Assembly: GCA_009780955.1 (NCBI GenBank)
Contig: WQZB01000006.1
Location: 1 to 64,000 of the forward strand
Direction of reading: 5' to 3'
Origin: Polyangiaceae bacterium
Lineage (GTDB): Bacteria; Myxococcota_A; Polyangia; Polyangiales; Polyangiaceae
DNA: 64,000 bases
Positions 33,692-44,600 of the stretch are shown piece after piece; the first letter of the stretch is position 1; each line of letters opens with the position of its first letter. The notes under the pieces are model-generated. The model was given only the letters and a program-made list of their open reading frames with translations. It made no database searches and had not been told where the DNA came from. Position numbers and translations under genes: made by a program.

Positions 33692-35845
33692 ATGGAAGGC
33701 AAAGCAAAGGTCGCGTTAACGTTCGCGCTCTACCAGGGTGAAAAGCTTATTTTTCGCCAAACGGTTGCTCAAGACATCGTGAAGGTCGGAAAGGATCCGC
33801 GGAGCCACCTCCGCGTCGACGACGATCTCGCGTCGCGCATGCATGCCGTCATTGAGGTGGTCGGGATCGTAGACGTCACGCTCATCGATCTTGGCAATGA
33901 GCCAGGCACGATGGTCAATGGTCAACGTGTCAACAAATGCAAGCTGCATCCTGGCGATCAAATCCAGATCGGCTCAACGATGATCGTGCTCGAAAGCGCG
34001 AAATACGCGACTGAAGCGACTGAAGCGACTGGCGCGGCTGTCGTTGACACTCCAGGTCTCGCGGGTCTCCCAAGCCTCGTCGGTGGTGGGCAAAGCACGG
34101 GCAACGAACCTTCGGCAGCCGCCGGTGCAGCGGGCGGCGCACTCGGGGTGGAGGCTGTGGCAGCCAATCCGTTTGCGTCTGTGGAACCAACAGGCGGCAG
34201 TTCATCGTCGAATCCGTTTTCGCCATCGAATCCGTTCGCGCCGTCCGCATTCGCACCAAACCCATTTGTCGCGTCGGCAGCAGATCAGGGCTACGGCATC
34301 AACGCGCCTGGCGGAAGCGACTTCGATCCAAACCAGCCGTACACGTACGCAATGGTCAAAAGCGGCCCGGACGTACGCCCGGAAGACGTCGAAAGCCTCG
34401 ACGCGGCGGTTGAAGTCATCATCAAGTGGGACACGAACACGATCCACGCCTCGCACACGAGCCCGCCAAAAAGCTTTTTCGTTGGTGAGACGGACTGCGA
34501 CTACACCATTCCGCAGAAGGTGATTGGAACAGACCGCGCTCCGATCGTTATCGCGCGCGGTGTTACCGTGGTGCTCATCATGCTTCCGCGCTCGACGGGC
34601 ACCATTGAGATCCCGGAGCAGGGCACCTTCACGTTTCAAGAGATCATTGCGTCGGGGCGCGCGCGTTCGTCGAGCGAGCTTTCCGGAGCGCATGAATTCG
34701 AGCTTCCAACCAACGCGAAGGCGCGCATGGAGCTCGAAGAATTCAGCATCGTGTTCGAGGTAAGTGCCGTCAACGCCGGCAAGCATTTGCCCGTGAGTGC
34801 GTTTTCGAGCATTGAGCCGGCGGCCATTCTCTTTTTCAGTCTGTCGTTTTTGCTCCACGTTGGTGTTCTCGCCTCAATGGCGTTTTTCATGCCCAAGATG
34901 AGCGGCGATGACAGCGAAGCGCTTGACCGCAGCCAGATACTTGCTGCGCGAAAGTTGCTCGACGCATCGGCGGAGCGCGAGCAGGAAGAGAAGCAGAGCG
35001 ATCAAATCTCCAACGAAAACGCCGATCACCGAGAAGGCGGAACAGGCACACGCGCCAAGGGTGAAGAGGGTTCCATGGGCAACCCGAACAGCACCGCAAC
35101 GAATCGGCGCTACGGCATTCAAGGCCCGGCAGACAACGCTGACCCGCACATCGCACGTCAGGCGGCGATTCGGCAAGCGCAGGAATTCGGCATGATTGGC
35201 CTAATCAACGCCGGCGGGGGCGGCGATCCGAATGCCCCAACGGCGCCGTGGGGCCGTGAAGACTCGCTCGGCAACGATCCGCTTAGCGCTCGCGGCAACA
35301 TGTGGGGCGACACGATTGGCGACGCGTTCGGTGCTGGCGGCTTGGGTTTGTCGGGCGTTGGTGAAGGTGGCGGCGGCCGTGGCGAAGGCATCGGTATGGG
35401 CAACATTGGCACGTTTGGTCATGGCGCCGGCACCGGCACGGGTCAGGGCTTCGGCCCAGGCGGCGGTGGCATGGGCGGGGGTCGGGGCCGTGTCACCGGC
35501 ACGCACCAGGGCAAGGCGCCAAGGCTTACGCCGCTCAGCACAGTCGTCAACGGACGCCTGCCGCCAGAAGTCATCCAGCGCATCGTTCGCCAGAACTTCG
35601 GCCGCTTCCGTCTCTGCTACGAGAACGGCATGCGCAATAACCCGAACCTGGAGGGTCGCATCGCGGTCAGATTCGTCATCGACCGTTCCGGCGCCGTTTC
35701 CCTTACACAAGACGGCGGCTCGAGTTTGCCCGATCAAGGTGTTGTGTCGTGCGTTGTTCGCGCTTTCCAAAATCTATCGTTCCCGCAGCCCGAAGGCGGT
35801 ATCGTCACAGTCATATACCCGATCATCTTCTCCCCTGGTGATTAG
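33692..35845 (+). CDS. gltG: GltG: FHA domain, single TM, AgmX/PglI-type C-terminal domain
   Basis: A 717-residue inner-membrane protein linking cytoplasm and periplasm. Residues ~25-98 form an FHA phosphopeptide-binding domain (VGKDPRSHLRVDDDLASRMH and GTMVNGQRV). A disordered linker follows with five N-P-F motifs near residues 165-195, then a second beta-rich domain and a membrane helix at ~375-398 (AAILFFSLSFLLHVGVLASM). After an acidic and a long Gly-rich periplasmic stretch, residues ~610-717 form the TonB-like AgmX/PglI C-terminal domain (QNFGRFRLCYENGM, VRFVIDRSGAVS, CVVRAFQNLSFPQPEGG). This architecture defines GltG/PglI of the gliding machinery. The TAG stop abuts repeat copy C. A tail fragment of a close paralogue lies at 52.4-52.6 kb. 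Confidence 0.88.
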   Translation: MEGKAKVALTFALYQGEKLIFRQTVAQDIVKVGKDPRSHLRVDDDLASRMHAVIEVVGIVDVTLIDLGNEPGTMVNGQRVNKCKLHPGDQIQIGSTMIVLESAKYATEATEATGAAVVDTPGLAGLPSLVGGGQSTGNEPSAAAGAAGGALGVEAVAANPFASVEPTGGSSSSNPFSPSNPFAPSAFAPNPFVASAADQGYGINAPGGSDFDPNQPYTYAMVKSGPDVRPEDVESLDAAVEVIIKWDTNTIHASHTSPPKSFFVGETDCDYTIPQKVIGTDRAPIVIARGVTVVLIMLPRSTGTIEIPEQGTFTFQEIIASGRARSSSELSGAHEFELPTNAKARMELEEFSIVFEVSAVNAGKHLPVSAFSSIEPAAILFFSLSFLLHVGVLASMAFFMPKMSGDDSEALDRSQILAARKLLDASAEREQEEKQSDQISNENADHREGGTGTRAKGEEGSMGNPNSTATNRRYGIQGPADNADPHIARQAAIRQAQEFGMIGLINAGGGGDPNAPTAPWGREDSLGNDPLSARGNMWGDTIGDAFGAGGLGLSGVGEGGGGRGEGIGMGNIGTFGHGAGTGTGQGFGPGGGGMGGGRGRVTGTHQGKAPRLTPLSTVVNGRLPPEVIQRIVRQNFGRFRLCYENGMRNNPNLEGRIAVRFVIDRSGAVSLTQDGGSSLPDQGVVSCVVRAFQNLSFPQPEGGIVTVIYPIIFSPGD

Positions 35846-35967
35846 CCCGCTTTCGATTTGCCGCGATTTCATCGTTGGCGGCTGCGGTGCGGTCCTCAAA
35901 GCCGCAGCAGGCTGTTCCGGTCCGCTCCTCGCCGCCGCCTTGAACTCGCGTCAACTTGAAAGCGGTC
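35845..35967. repeat. Palindromic intergenic repeat, copy C
   Basis: About 123 bp, starting in the TAG stop of gltG (left end GCCCGCTTTCGATTTGCCGC) and ending in ACTTGAAAGCGGTCTAG. Nearly the same inner sequence as copy B; without the GTGCGTGTGCT hairpin. It separates gltG from the esterase gene. Confidence 0.85.
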
Positions 35968-35997
35968 TAGTGTTGGTGCAGGGTTAGCGAGACGCAA

Positions 35998-37038
35998 ATG
36001 CGCAAAACAATCCTCGCCTCGGTAGTGTTGATCGGGTTTATCGCGTGCAACGCGGTCAGCCCGCCCGACGAACCTTTGGCGAGCTCGGCGAAGAGTACTG
36101 GCGCGGCCCAAACAAATCGCGATGCCAACGATGCTAGCGGAGGCGCAGGTGCAAGCGGTGCAAGCTCTGATGCCGCTTCCAACTCCATGCCGAACGGATC
36201 TGTAGATGCCGGTGCAACGGACTCGGGATCCACAGGAAACGACGGGGGAAGAAATCCTGGATCTGCAGACAGTGGTGGAGCGGACTCCGGATCTGACAGC
36301 TCTGACAGCGGCGGCGGAAGCAATCCTGGCCCTTCAGGTCCGTCGATCGATCCTGGTCCCCAGCCCAGCGCACCGTGCACGATCACGAAAGATCAAAATG
36401 GCTTTTTCACACGCAACTCAAGCCAGGGTTCGTACGTTGCGTATGTGCCGGCAAGCTACTCGTCCGACACGCCAATGAGGCTTATCGTGGGGCTGCACGG
36501 CTGCGGCGATAACGCAGCGAATTTTGCGAGCTGGGCCATCAATCCGTATTCAACGCGCGCCACCCAGCAGTACATCGGCATCGCGATAGACGGTGCCACC
36601 GGGGGCAGCAGTTGTTGGAACCAAGGCGCTGACGACCCCAAAGTTCTCGCGGCGATTGACGACATCTCGCAGTGTTTCTGGGTCGACCAGAAAAAAATCA
36701 CGATTGCGGGTTACTCGTCTGGCGGAATCATGGCCTATCGCCTTGGGCTTTCGAATGCATCGTTCTACGCAGGAATTCTCATTGAGAACTCCGATGTCAC
36801 GCAATCTGGCGAGGCCAGTACATTGATCGCAGGGGCGTCGCGCAAAATCCCGATTGCCCATGTCGCGCATCAGGACGACACAGATTTTCCACTCGCGGAA
36901 GTACAGTCCGACTGGACGAAGCTCCAGGCAGCCGGCTTTCCGCTGACGACCAAGGTTGTTGCCGGCGACCACAATGGCACCACGACCGACTGGTCCGATA
37001 CACTCATTCCAGCAGCCGCAGGCTGGGCAGCGCCATAA
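35998..37038 (+). CDS. Lipoprotein esterase, poly(3-hydroxybutyrate) depolymerase/LpqC-like
   Basis: A 346-residue lipoprotein (lipobox IACN, Cys17) with a ~100-residue Gly/Ser/Asp-rich spacer, then an alpha/beta-hydrolase domain. The oxyanion loop is IVGLHGCGDN, the nucleophile elbow GYSSGG near residue 240, and a late acidic/His region contains HVAHQDDTDF and VAGDHNGTT. These are the features of LpqC-type PHB depolymerase/feruloyl-esterase-like enzymes on the cell surface. The substrate is not predictable. It sits between gltG and a TPR lipoprotein inside the Glt-like locus, but repeats C and D flank this pair, so it may not be part of the machine. Confidence 0.85.
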   Translation: MRKTILASVVLIGFIACNAVSPPDEPLASSAKSTGAAQTNRDANDASGGAGASGASSDAASNSMPNGSVDAGATDSGSTGNDGGRNPGSADSGGADSGSDSSDSGGGSNPGPSGPSIDPGPQPSAPCTITKDQNGFFTRNSSQGSYVAYVPASYSSDTPMRLIVGLHGCGDNAANFASWAINPYSTRATQQYIGIAIDGATGGSSCWNQGADDPKVLAAIDDISQCFWVDQKKITIAGYSSGGIMAYRLGLSNASFYAGILIENSDVTQSGEASTLIAGASRKIPIAHVAHQDDTDFPLAEVQSDWTKLQAAGFPLTTKVVAGDHNGTTTDWSDTLIPAAAGWAAP

Positions 37039-37088
37039 AGCGATTTCCTCTTGGTAGACCACGCCCGTTCTCCTACACTCCTGCGGCC

Positions 37089-38057
37089 ATGAAAAGGGTG
37101 ACGTTCATCGGCGCGTTGATTGTGCTCTCGCTCGCAACGCTTGGTGCTGGCTGCAACCGCAACGCAATCGATGCTGTGAACCTCACCAACGAGGCCGACC
37201 AAGAGAAATCCACCAATCTCGACGGCGCCATCTCGAAGTACGATCAGGCAGCCAACCTCGATCCAGACAACCACCGTATCCTTTGGAAGCTCGCGCAGGC
37301 GTACGCAAAAAAGGAAGCGTGGGACAAGGTTGCGTCCACGTGCAGTCGTGCCAAGAAGATTGCCCCAGATTTCGCCAATTTCTTCTTCCTTCACGGCTAT
37401 GCGCTCTCGCAGTTAGCCTCGAAGGGTTCAGTCGCGTACAACGACGCGAAAGTACCCCTTGAAGAATCAATCAGGCTCGATCCGAACGGCCCGAACTACC
37501 CGGCGGCGAACAACGAATGGGACGCGAAGAATGCCGGTGCGGCTCATTTCGAGCTCGCCGAAGTTCTTCTTCACCTCGATAAAGAAGCCGACGCGCTGAA
37601 GTACTATACGCAGGCAATCTATGTTAAGCCTGACACACTCAACTTTTACCCGGTGCTTGCGAAATTGTACCTGGACCTGAACCACACCGCCGAGGCCGAG
37701 CAGGTTCTCAATCAGGCTATCGGCTTTGCGAAAGACGGCGACAAGTCCCTTTTCAATGTTCACACGTTGCTCGGCGAAGTCGCTGGTCGAAGGCACGATC
37801 TTACCAGGGCTGCCAGCGAGTATGAGCTGGCGCGCAAAGCGTGTGGACAATGCAACGAGGCTGGGCAACAAATCGCTTTTTTCAACCTTGGCGCAGTGTA
37901 CGCCACCCAAACGCCGCCGAAGAAAAGCGAGGCAATGTCACAGCTGCAGTCCTTTCATAAGATGATCTGCAAAGGCGCGGCGGCGCAACGTTATGCCGAC
38001 CAATGCGCAACGGCGCAGCAGCTTGCGACCAAGCTTGGTGGAACTCTCCAGCCATAG
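37089..38057 (+). CDS. TPR lipoprotein
   Basis: A 322-residue lipoprotein (MKRVTFIGALIVLSLATLGAGC, Cys22) composed of TPRs: LDGAISKYDQAANLDPDNHR, ILWKLAQAYAKKEAWDKVAS, AALHLDKEAD-type helices, and LAKLYLDLNHTAEAEQVLNQ. A C-terminal region has four spaced Cys. It resembles the GltE-like lipoprotein in signal sequence and repeat type and could be a second outer-membrane TPR component of the same machine. No specific Glt name is assigned. The TAG stop is fused to the left end of repeat copy D. Confidence 0.8.
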   Translation: MKRVTFIGALIVLSLATLGAGCNRNAIDAVNLTNEADQEKSTNLDGAISKYDQAANLDPDNHRILWKLAQAYAKKEAWDKVASTCSRAKKIAPDFANFFFLHGYALSQLASKGSVAYNDAKVPLEESIRLDPNGPNYPAANNEWDAKNAGAAHFELAEVLLHLDKEADALKYYTQAIYVKPDTLNFYPVLAKLYLDLNHTAEAEQVLNQAIGFAKDGDKSLFNVHTLLGEVAGRRHDLTRAASEYELARKACGQCNEAGQQIAFFNLGAVYATQTPPKKSEAMSQLQSFHKMICKGAAAQRYADQCATAQQLATKLGGTLQP

Positions 38058-38288
38058 ACCGCTTTCGATTTGACGCGCCCTTTTCGCGTTTTGGGTCGTT
38101 GGCGGCTGCGGTGCGGTCCTCTGACTTCGCGGTGCGACGGCGTGTGCGTGTGCTATACAAGCACACGCACCAAAGCCAGAAGAGGCTGTTCCGGTCCGCT
38201 CCTGGCCGAGCCGTGCGAGGCCGTGTACGTGTGCTATCAGCACACGTACCTCCCGCCGCCTTGAACTCGCGTCAACTTGAAAGCGGTT
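38057..38288. repeat. Palindromic intergenic repeat, copy D (long form with two hairpins)
   Basis: A 232-bp version with ends GACCGCTTTCGATTTGACGC and CGTCAACTTGAAAGCGG. It contains two hairpin modules. The first is GTGCGTGTGCT (38144-38154) with its perfect complement at 38160-38170. The second is GTACGTGTGCT (38225-38235) with its perfect complement at 38239-38249. The second stem differs from the first by one base pair changed on both arms. Confidence 0.88.
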
Positions 38289-38550
38289 TGGTGTATTTTT
38301 CCGCTTTCGCAGAATCGAACTTGACATAAGGATGCCCCGGAGCAGCAGTGATCACGCTGCCCTCTGTCGTGGATGGCGGGAGTGATTTTATGTTATCGAG
38401 CAACGGCGATCGCAATCGCGCAATCGCGTTGGCATGTGCGTTCGGGCCATAGCCTTGTCGGTGGGCTCTGCGCCTACACTCCTCGCCGGCTTGTGTCATG
38501 CTGGGCTTTAGAGAAAAATCGCTCGCGCAAGCGACGATCAACGCCACCAC
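38272..38550 (-). CDS. Possible small gene ending in repeat D
   Basis: A minus-strand frame of 92 codons from a GTG. It starts with VALIVACAS, which looks like the end of a lipoprotein signal but without a basic N-terminus, followed by a plausible hydrophilic mature part (SMTQAGEECRRRAHRQG, SVITAAPGHPYVKFDSAKAE). The stop codon and last residues come from repeat D. It could be a truncated lipoprotein gene or a chance frame. The rest of the 330-bp gap upstream of gltI shows nothing else. Confidence 0.3.
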   Translation of the reverse strand: MVALIVACASDFSLKPSMTQAGEECRRRAHRQGYGPNAHANAIARLRSPLLDNIKSLPPSTTEGSVITAAPGHPYVKFDSAKAEKYTKPLSS

Positions 38551-38621
38551 AACATCGCCCGCTCTGATAGCTTGGTTGCCTCCGTTTGGGCGTGTCGGTC
38601 TTGGGATAACCGAGGAAATCA

Positions 38622-41600
38622 ATGGACCTGCAGGAACGTCTTACGCAGCTCGAAAACGTTCGTGATTGGCAGGGGCTCGTCGAAGAGCTCGAAAAAGCAA
38701 TTCAGAGTGCCAGTGCCAACGACGCGAAAGCGAGCTTTCATCTGCGACTCGGCCAAGTTCTCGAGCAGAAATTCCTGGCAGTCGTAAAGGCCCTCAAGCA
38801 TTTCAATGACGCATACAAGCTCAATCCTGCACTGATGGTGAGCTTGGACGCGGGGCGTGCCGTCTGCTGGTCACTCGGCAAACTGCCAATGGTGCACAAG
38901 CTGCTCGAGATGGAGTTGCGCACCGTCAAAGAAGGGCCACAAGCAACTGCGTTGCTCATCGAGCTCGGTGACGTGCTCTGTGATCTCGGCGATTACGACA
39001 AGGCTACGAGTACCTACGCACGTGCGCTTTCGACGAGCGGAGGCAAAAGCGCTTCTGCGCGTGCATGCCTTGAAGACGTGCAGGCCGACAGCGAATCGTG
39101 GCAGACGCGTGTATCCGAGCTCACTCGTGCGGCCGATGAAACCGAGTCAGCAGCGGCAAAAAGCCGATTGCTACTGCGTGCGGCGCGCATCATGCGGCGT
39201 TTCGCACCGAACGACACCGTCCCAATGCTCGAGCGCGCGTATACAGCGGAGCCGTCCAACAAAGAGATCGCAACGCTCTACGAAGGAGCCGTCGCCGAGC
39301 TTGGCAAGCTCGGCGAACTTGAAACCCTTCAGACGCAGTTGCTCGAACACGAAAGCGACATCACACGCCGAGCGCGACTGTCGCATATTTTTGGGGCACG
39401 CTGGGTAACGCGTCATCAGAACGTCGACACCGGTTCCAAGTTTCTCGATCAATCGCTTCGTCTCGATCCAGGCAACGTGGCCGCATTTCATTACTTGTGC
39501 GACGCCTATGGTCGAAAGGGCGGCGACTGGGATCGCGTGCTCACGCTCGTGGACGACGCGATTCAACATGCAAGCGATGAACGCAATGCGGCCTTTCTCT
39601 TAGGCCAAGCGGGAACAATCGCCTGGCGTCAGCTCGGCAACCTGATTCGCGCTCGCGCGCTCTTCACGCGTCTCGGCCAAATCGATCCGTCGCATTGGCT
39701 GCTGCGCGCGTTCGAAGCGCAGATCGGCGAGTCGGTTGCGAGCCAACCCGAGGACGAAGCTGTGCAGGCGGTCATACGACGCGCATCAACGGTGCCGCCT
39801 CCACCGAGCACACAGCTCGTACCAGCGCTCGAACGAGCACCCGAACCAAGCAGTGTTATTACGCCCGCAGAGGTGCGCTCGGAGCCACCGCCGCCTGCGA
39901 CCGAAGCCCCGATCACTGCGCCACCAGTTTCCGCGCCGCCAATCACTGTACCCCCAGTTACTGCGCCGCCGCCTATTTCGTCAGGGCCTTCGGCGGCGTC
40001 GGCCTCGGCTGTCAGCGCAAAACCAGTATCGTCTGTTCCGCCCCCGATCTCGAAGCCCTTAGCAGAAGAAGCGCCTCCGTCTGCTGCCGTATCATCGTCT
40101 GCTGACGCCGGCGTCGATCAACTTGCCGAGCTGCGCGCACTTGCCACCAAGCAAGAAGTGAACAAGCGTTACAACGAATATGTCAAAACGCTTCTCAAGC
40201 TTGCGGCGATAGTTCCTGACGCGTCCGAAAAGGTCGATCTCTACACAAAGGCCGCCGAGCTTTACACAGGCAAGTTTGCAAACCAGGCCGAGGCCGTGAA
40301 GGCTTACGAGTCGGTCCTCGCGATCGATCCGGAGAACCGTGGTGCCATCGACTACCTGCGCCACATGTACGAAAAGCGTAGAGATTGGGAGAAGCTTCTC
40401 GGTCTCGAGCGCAAAGAGGCAGAGCGCCTCGAAGGCGACGAGCGCGCTCGCAAGCTTTTTGAGATCGCAAAGCTTGCAAGCGAGCGTGTGAAAAAGCCCG
40501 ACATTTGCATTGAGCTCTGGTCGCAGGTGCTCGATAGCGATCCTTCCAACGCCGAAGCGCTAGGTGCCCTTGGTGGCCTTTACGAGCGAAGCAAAGAGTT
40601 TAATAAGCTTGTTATTGTTCTCGAGAAGCAAGCTGAAGTCACCTACGACTCGTCGGCCAAGATCCAAATTCTCACCAAGCTTGGCACTGTTTATGGCGAT
40701 CGTTTGAACAACGATGAAGGTGCGGTGAGCGCCTGGCGCCAACTCCTCGCGCTCGATCCAAACGATCGTAAGGCGCAGGAGGCGCTCAAGAAGAAGTACC
40801 TTGCGCTCGGTCGTTGGGACGATCTCGAAGTTTTCTATGCCGAAACAGGCAAGTGGGACGAGTTCATTCGGGTTCTCGAGCAGCAAGAAGCAAAAGAAGT
40901 ATCGCCCAGCGCCAAGATTGGCCTTCTGTTCAAGATTGCCGAACTCTGGGCAGATAAAAAAAGCAAGAGCGATCGCGCGGCACGCGCGTACGAGAAAGTT
41001 CTCGAACTCGACGCATCGAGTTTGCGAGCCGCCGAAGCCCTCATTCCAATTTACTCGCATACAGGCAATTCGAAGGCGCTCGCGAACGCCATCGAAGTCA
41101 AACTTGGCCACGAAGAATTCGACCACGGAAAGCTCGCTCTTTTGCGCGAGGTTGCTGCCCTTTACGAGGGCAAAGTCAAAGAACCGCAGAAGGCATTTGC
41201 ACGCTACTTGTCGGCATTCGAACTCTTTCCGTCCGACGAGCAGGCCACCTTGGACGTCGAGCGCGCTGCCAAAGCAACCGGGAGGTGGCCCGAAGTAGAA
41301 GTCGCGTACCGCACCGCAATCGATCAAGCCGCAGATTCGGGCGACACGTCACTCGCCATCACACTACGCCTCAAGCTCGGTCGCGTTCTCGTCGAGGAGA
41401 TGAAACACGTCGATCCAGCGCTTGAAGTGTACCGTGCCGTCTACGACGCAGACAGCGAGAACGTCGTCGCGCTTGCGGCGCTCGAGCGCCTTTACCGTGC
41501 AACCGAGCGCTACGCCGATCTGCTCGGCATCTACGAGAAACGTCGCGATCTGGTGCCTGATCAAGGCGAAAAGAAGCAAATCAGTTACGAGATTGCGAAG

Positions 41601-44600
41601 CTTTACGAAACCGAAGTCAAAGATCTCGATCGCGCCATCGACACGTACCGTGGCGTGCTCGACGACGAACCAACCGACAGCCGCGCACTTTCCGCTCTCG
41701 ATCTGCTCTACGAAAAGCTCGAACGCTGGGAGCCGTACGTCGACACTCTGCGCCGGCGAATCGAGCTCGATGCGACCGAGCAAGAACTCATCGATCTCAA
41801 GTTCCGACTTGGTCGAACGCTCGAGCAGCACATTGGCGACGTTGCTGGCGCCCTCGACAACTACCGCGAGATCCTCTTCCTCGACGCGCAGCACGAAGGT
41901 GCACGCGAGGCTCTCGAGGCTTTGCTTGCGAATGACCAGCTGCGTGGGCAAGCAGCCGCCATTCTCGAGGACATCTACGAAGACCGTGGGGACTGGTCAA
42001 AGCTTCTCACGGCGCTCGACATCCTCAGCGAAAACGAAGTCGATCCAGACAAGCGAGTCGCCCTTTTCCGCAAGATTGCCCGCGTATCGAGCGATATGCT
42101 CACCGACCACGCGCGCGCATTCAAGGCGCTCGCATCCGCGTTGCGCGAGCAGCCGCACCACGCCCAAGCGCGTGCCGAGCTCGAGCGCATCGCGGAGATC
42201 TCGGCTACCTGGAAGGTGCTCACCGAGCTCTACGAGCAGATCGCCGAAAGCCTCACGGACGCCAAGCTTGCGCGTTCCTACTGGATGCGTTCGGCGCAAA
42301 TCGAGGATCAAGAACTTGGTCTGGTCGATGAGGCAGCGACTGGCTACGTCCGCGTCTTGTCACTCGACCCGGCCGATGGCGAAGCCCTCGATGCTCTCGA
42401 GGCGCTCTTCGTTCGCACACAGCGTTGGACCGACCTCATTGGCGTCATGGAACGCCGTATCGATCAAACGACCGATGGTCATCGCCGCGAGGCGCTCTAC
42501 GTGCAAATGGCACGCATCTACGATCAGGAGCTCGGTCGGCCGGACGACGCAGTCAATGCCTACAAGCGCGTCTTGTCACTCGACCCCACGAGCCAGACAG
42601 CACTCGGCGCTCTCGACGCTCTCTTTACGCGTCAGCACATGTGGGCTGATCTCGCTGAAAATCTCGACGCACAGCTCGCGCTCGCAACCGACGACAGCGC
42701 ACAGCTCGCACTCATCCTTCGCCTCGCGTCGCTGCGCGAGACCGAGATGTCGGAGATCGAGCAGGCCATCGAAGGCTACCGCTCGGTGCTCGAGCGCGAC
42801 GTCTCAAACACCCAAGCGCTCACGGCGCTCGAACGTCTGGGCCGCGATCCGAACCACGAGCTCGTCATCGCCGACTTGCTCGAGCCGCTCTACCGCCAAA
42901 TCGGCGACTACGAAAAGCTCATTGGCGTGCACGAAGTGCAGGTGCGTCGAGCAGACGATGCCTCGCGGCGTGTCGAACTCCTGCATCAAATCGCGCAGCT
43001 CTACGAAGACTCCGCGGCCGATCTCGACAGCGCATTCGCAACCATCGCGCGAGCGCTGAAGGAAGACCCAGGCAACGAAGTCACCCAGCGGCAGATCGAC
43101 CGCGTGGCCCGCGCTACGGGCCGTTTCACCGATCTCGCGCAAGTCTATCGCCAGCTTGCAGGCGAGATCTCCGACACCCGACTTGCGAGCCTGCTTTTCA
43201 TGATCAGCGCGCACATCTACGAAGCCGACATTGGCGACGTGGACACGGCGATTGCGCTCTACCGGCGGGTTCTCGAAATTGATTCGGCGCACCTCGCGGC
43301 AGCCGAGTCGCTCGAGCGACTCTTCCGCCAGACCGAGCGCTACGAGGAACTGTCCTTCATTCTGCAGCGCAAAGCCGACATTCTCGACGACTCTGTCGGC
43401 AAGAAAAACGCGCTTTTCCAGGCCGCCGCCATCGAGGAAGACGTTCTCGAACAGCCCGAAGCTGCAATTGCAGTCTACAAGAAAGTGCTCGAGATCGACG
43501 AAGACGAGGTCCGCGCCCTCGATGCTCTCAGCAAGCGCTATCTTGGCTTGTCGCGCTGGCACGATCTGCTCGCGGTCTACTCGAAGAAAGCCGATCTCGT
43601 CGCGGACTCCGCCGAGAAGAAGCGCATCTACTACCAGGTTGGCGGCGTTTACGAGCGCGAGCTCAACGATGTTCCACTCGCGATCGGCACCTACCAAACG
43701 ATCCTCGAACTCGATCCAGACGATCGCAAGGCGCTCTCGCGTCTCGACGTGCTCTACGAGCAGGCGCAGAACTGGCCAGAGCTTCTTGGGATTCTCACGC
43801 GCGAAAGCGAGATGTGCGAGACCCCGAACGAGGCCATCGTTTTTCAGTATCGCATCGCGGAGCTTTACGACAAGCGTCTCGACGACGTTCCACGTGCCAT
43901 CGAGCTCTATCGCGAAATCCTCCAGCGTCAGGATCATGAGCCAACGCTTCGCGCCCTCGAAGATCTGAAAAGCGGCGACAAAGAACCGCTTGGGGCAGCG
44001 GCTGTACTCGAACCCGTGTACGAGGCGGCGAGCGACTGGTCGCGCCTCATCAGCGTGCACGAGGTACAGGTGCGTCATGCGTCGGATGCCTTTGCGCAAG
44101 TCGACCTGTTGCACCGCATCGCGCGTCTCTATGAAGATGCGCTCGACGACCACGCAAGCGCGTTCGATACGTACGCGCGGGCGCTTACGCTCGACAACGG
44201 CAACGAGGCAACACTGCAAAGTCTCGAGCGCCTCGCGATGGTGGTCAACCGTTGGCCCGAGGTTGCCAAACTCTACGACGCGGAGCTCGACAAGTTGACC
44301 GATGCGCCCGAGCGCTTCGTGGAGCTCGCCCTGCGCACAGCGCAGATCTTCGACGTTCAACTCGACGACGTGGGCAGTGCCATCGATCACTACCGCCGTG
44401 TGATCGAAGTCGAGCCCGACAACCAAACGGCAGTTCGTTCGCTCGATCGACTTTACGTGCAAACCGAGCGCTGGTCCGATCTCGTCGTCATTCTCGAGCG
44501 TGAGGCTGAAATTGGCCAAAGTGCCGACGAGATCCTCGAGTTCAAGTATCGGCTTGGTGAGGTGCAGCGCCTCCGCTTGTCGAATCTCGACGGGGCGATC

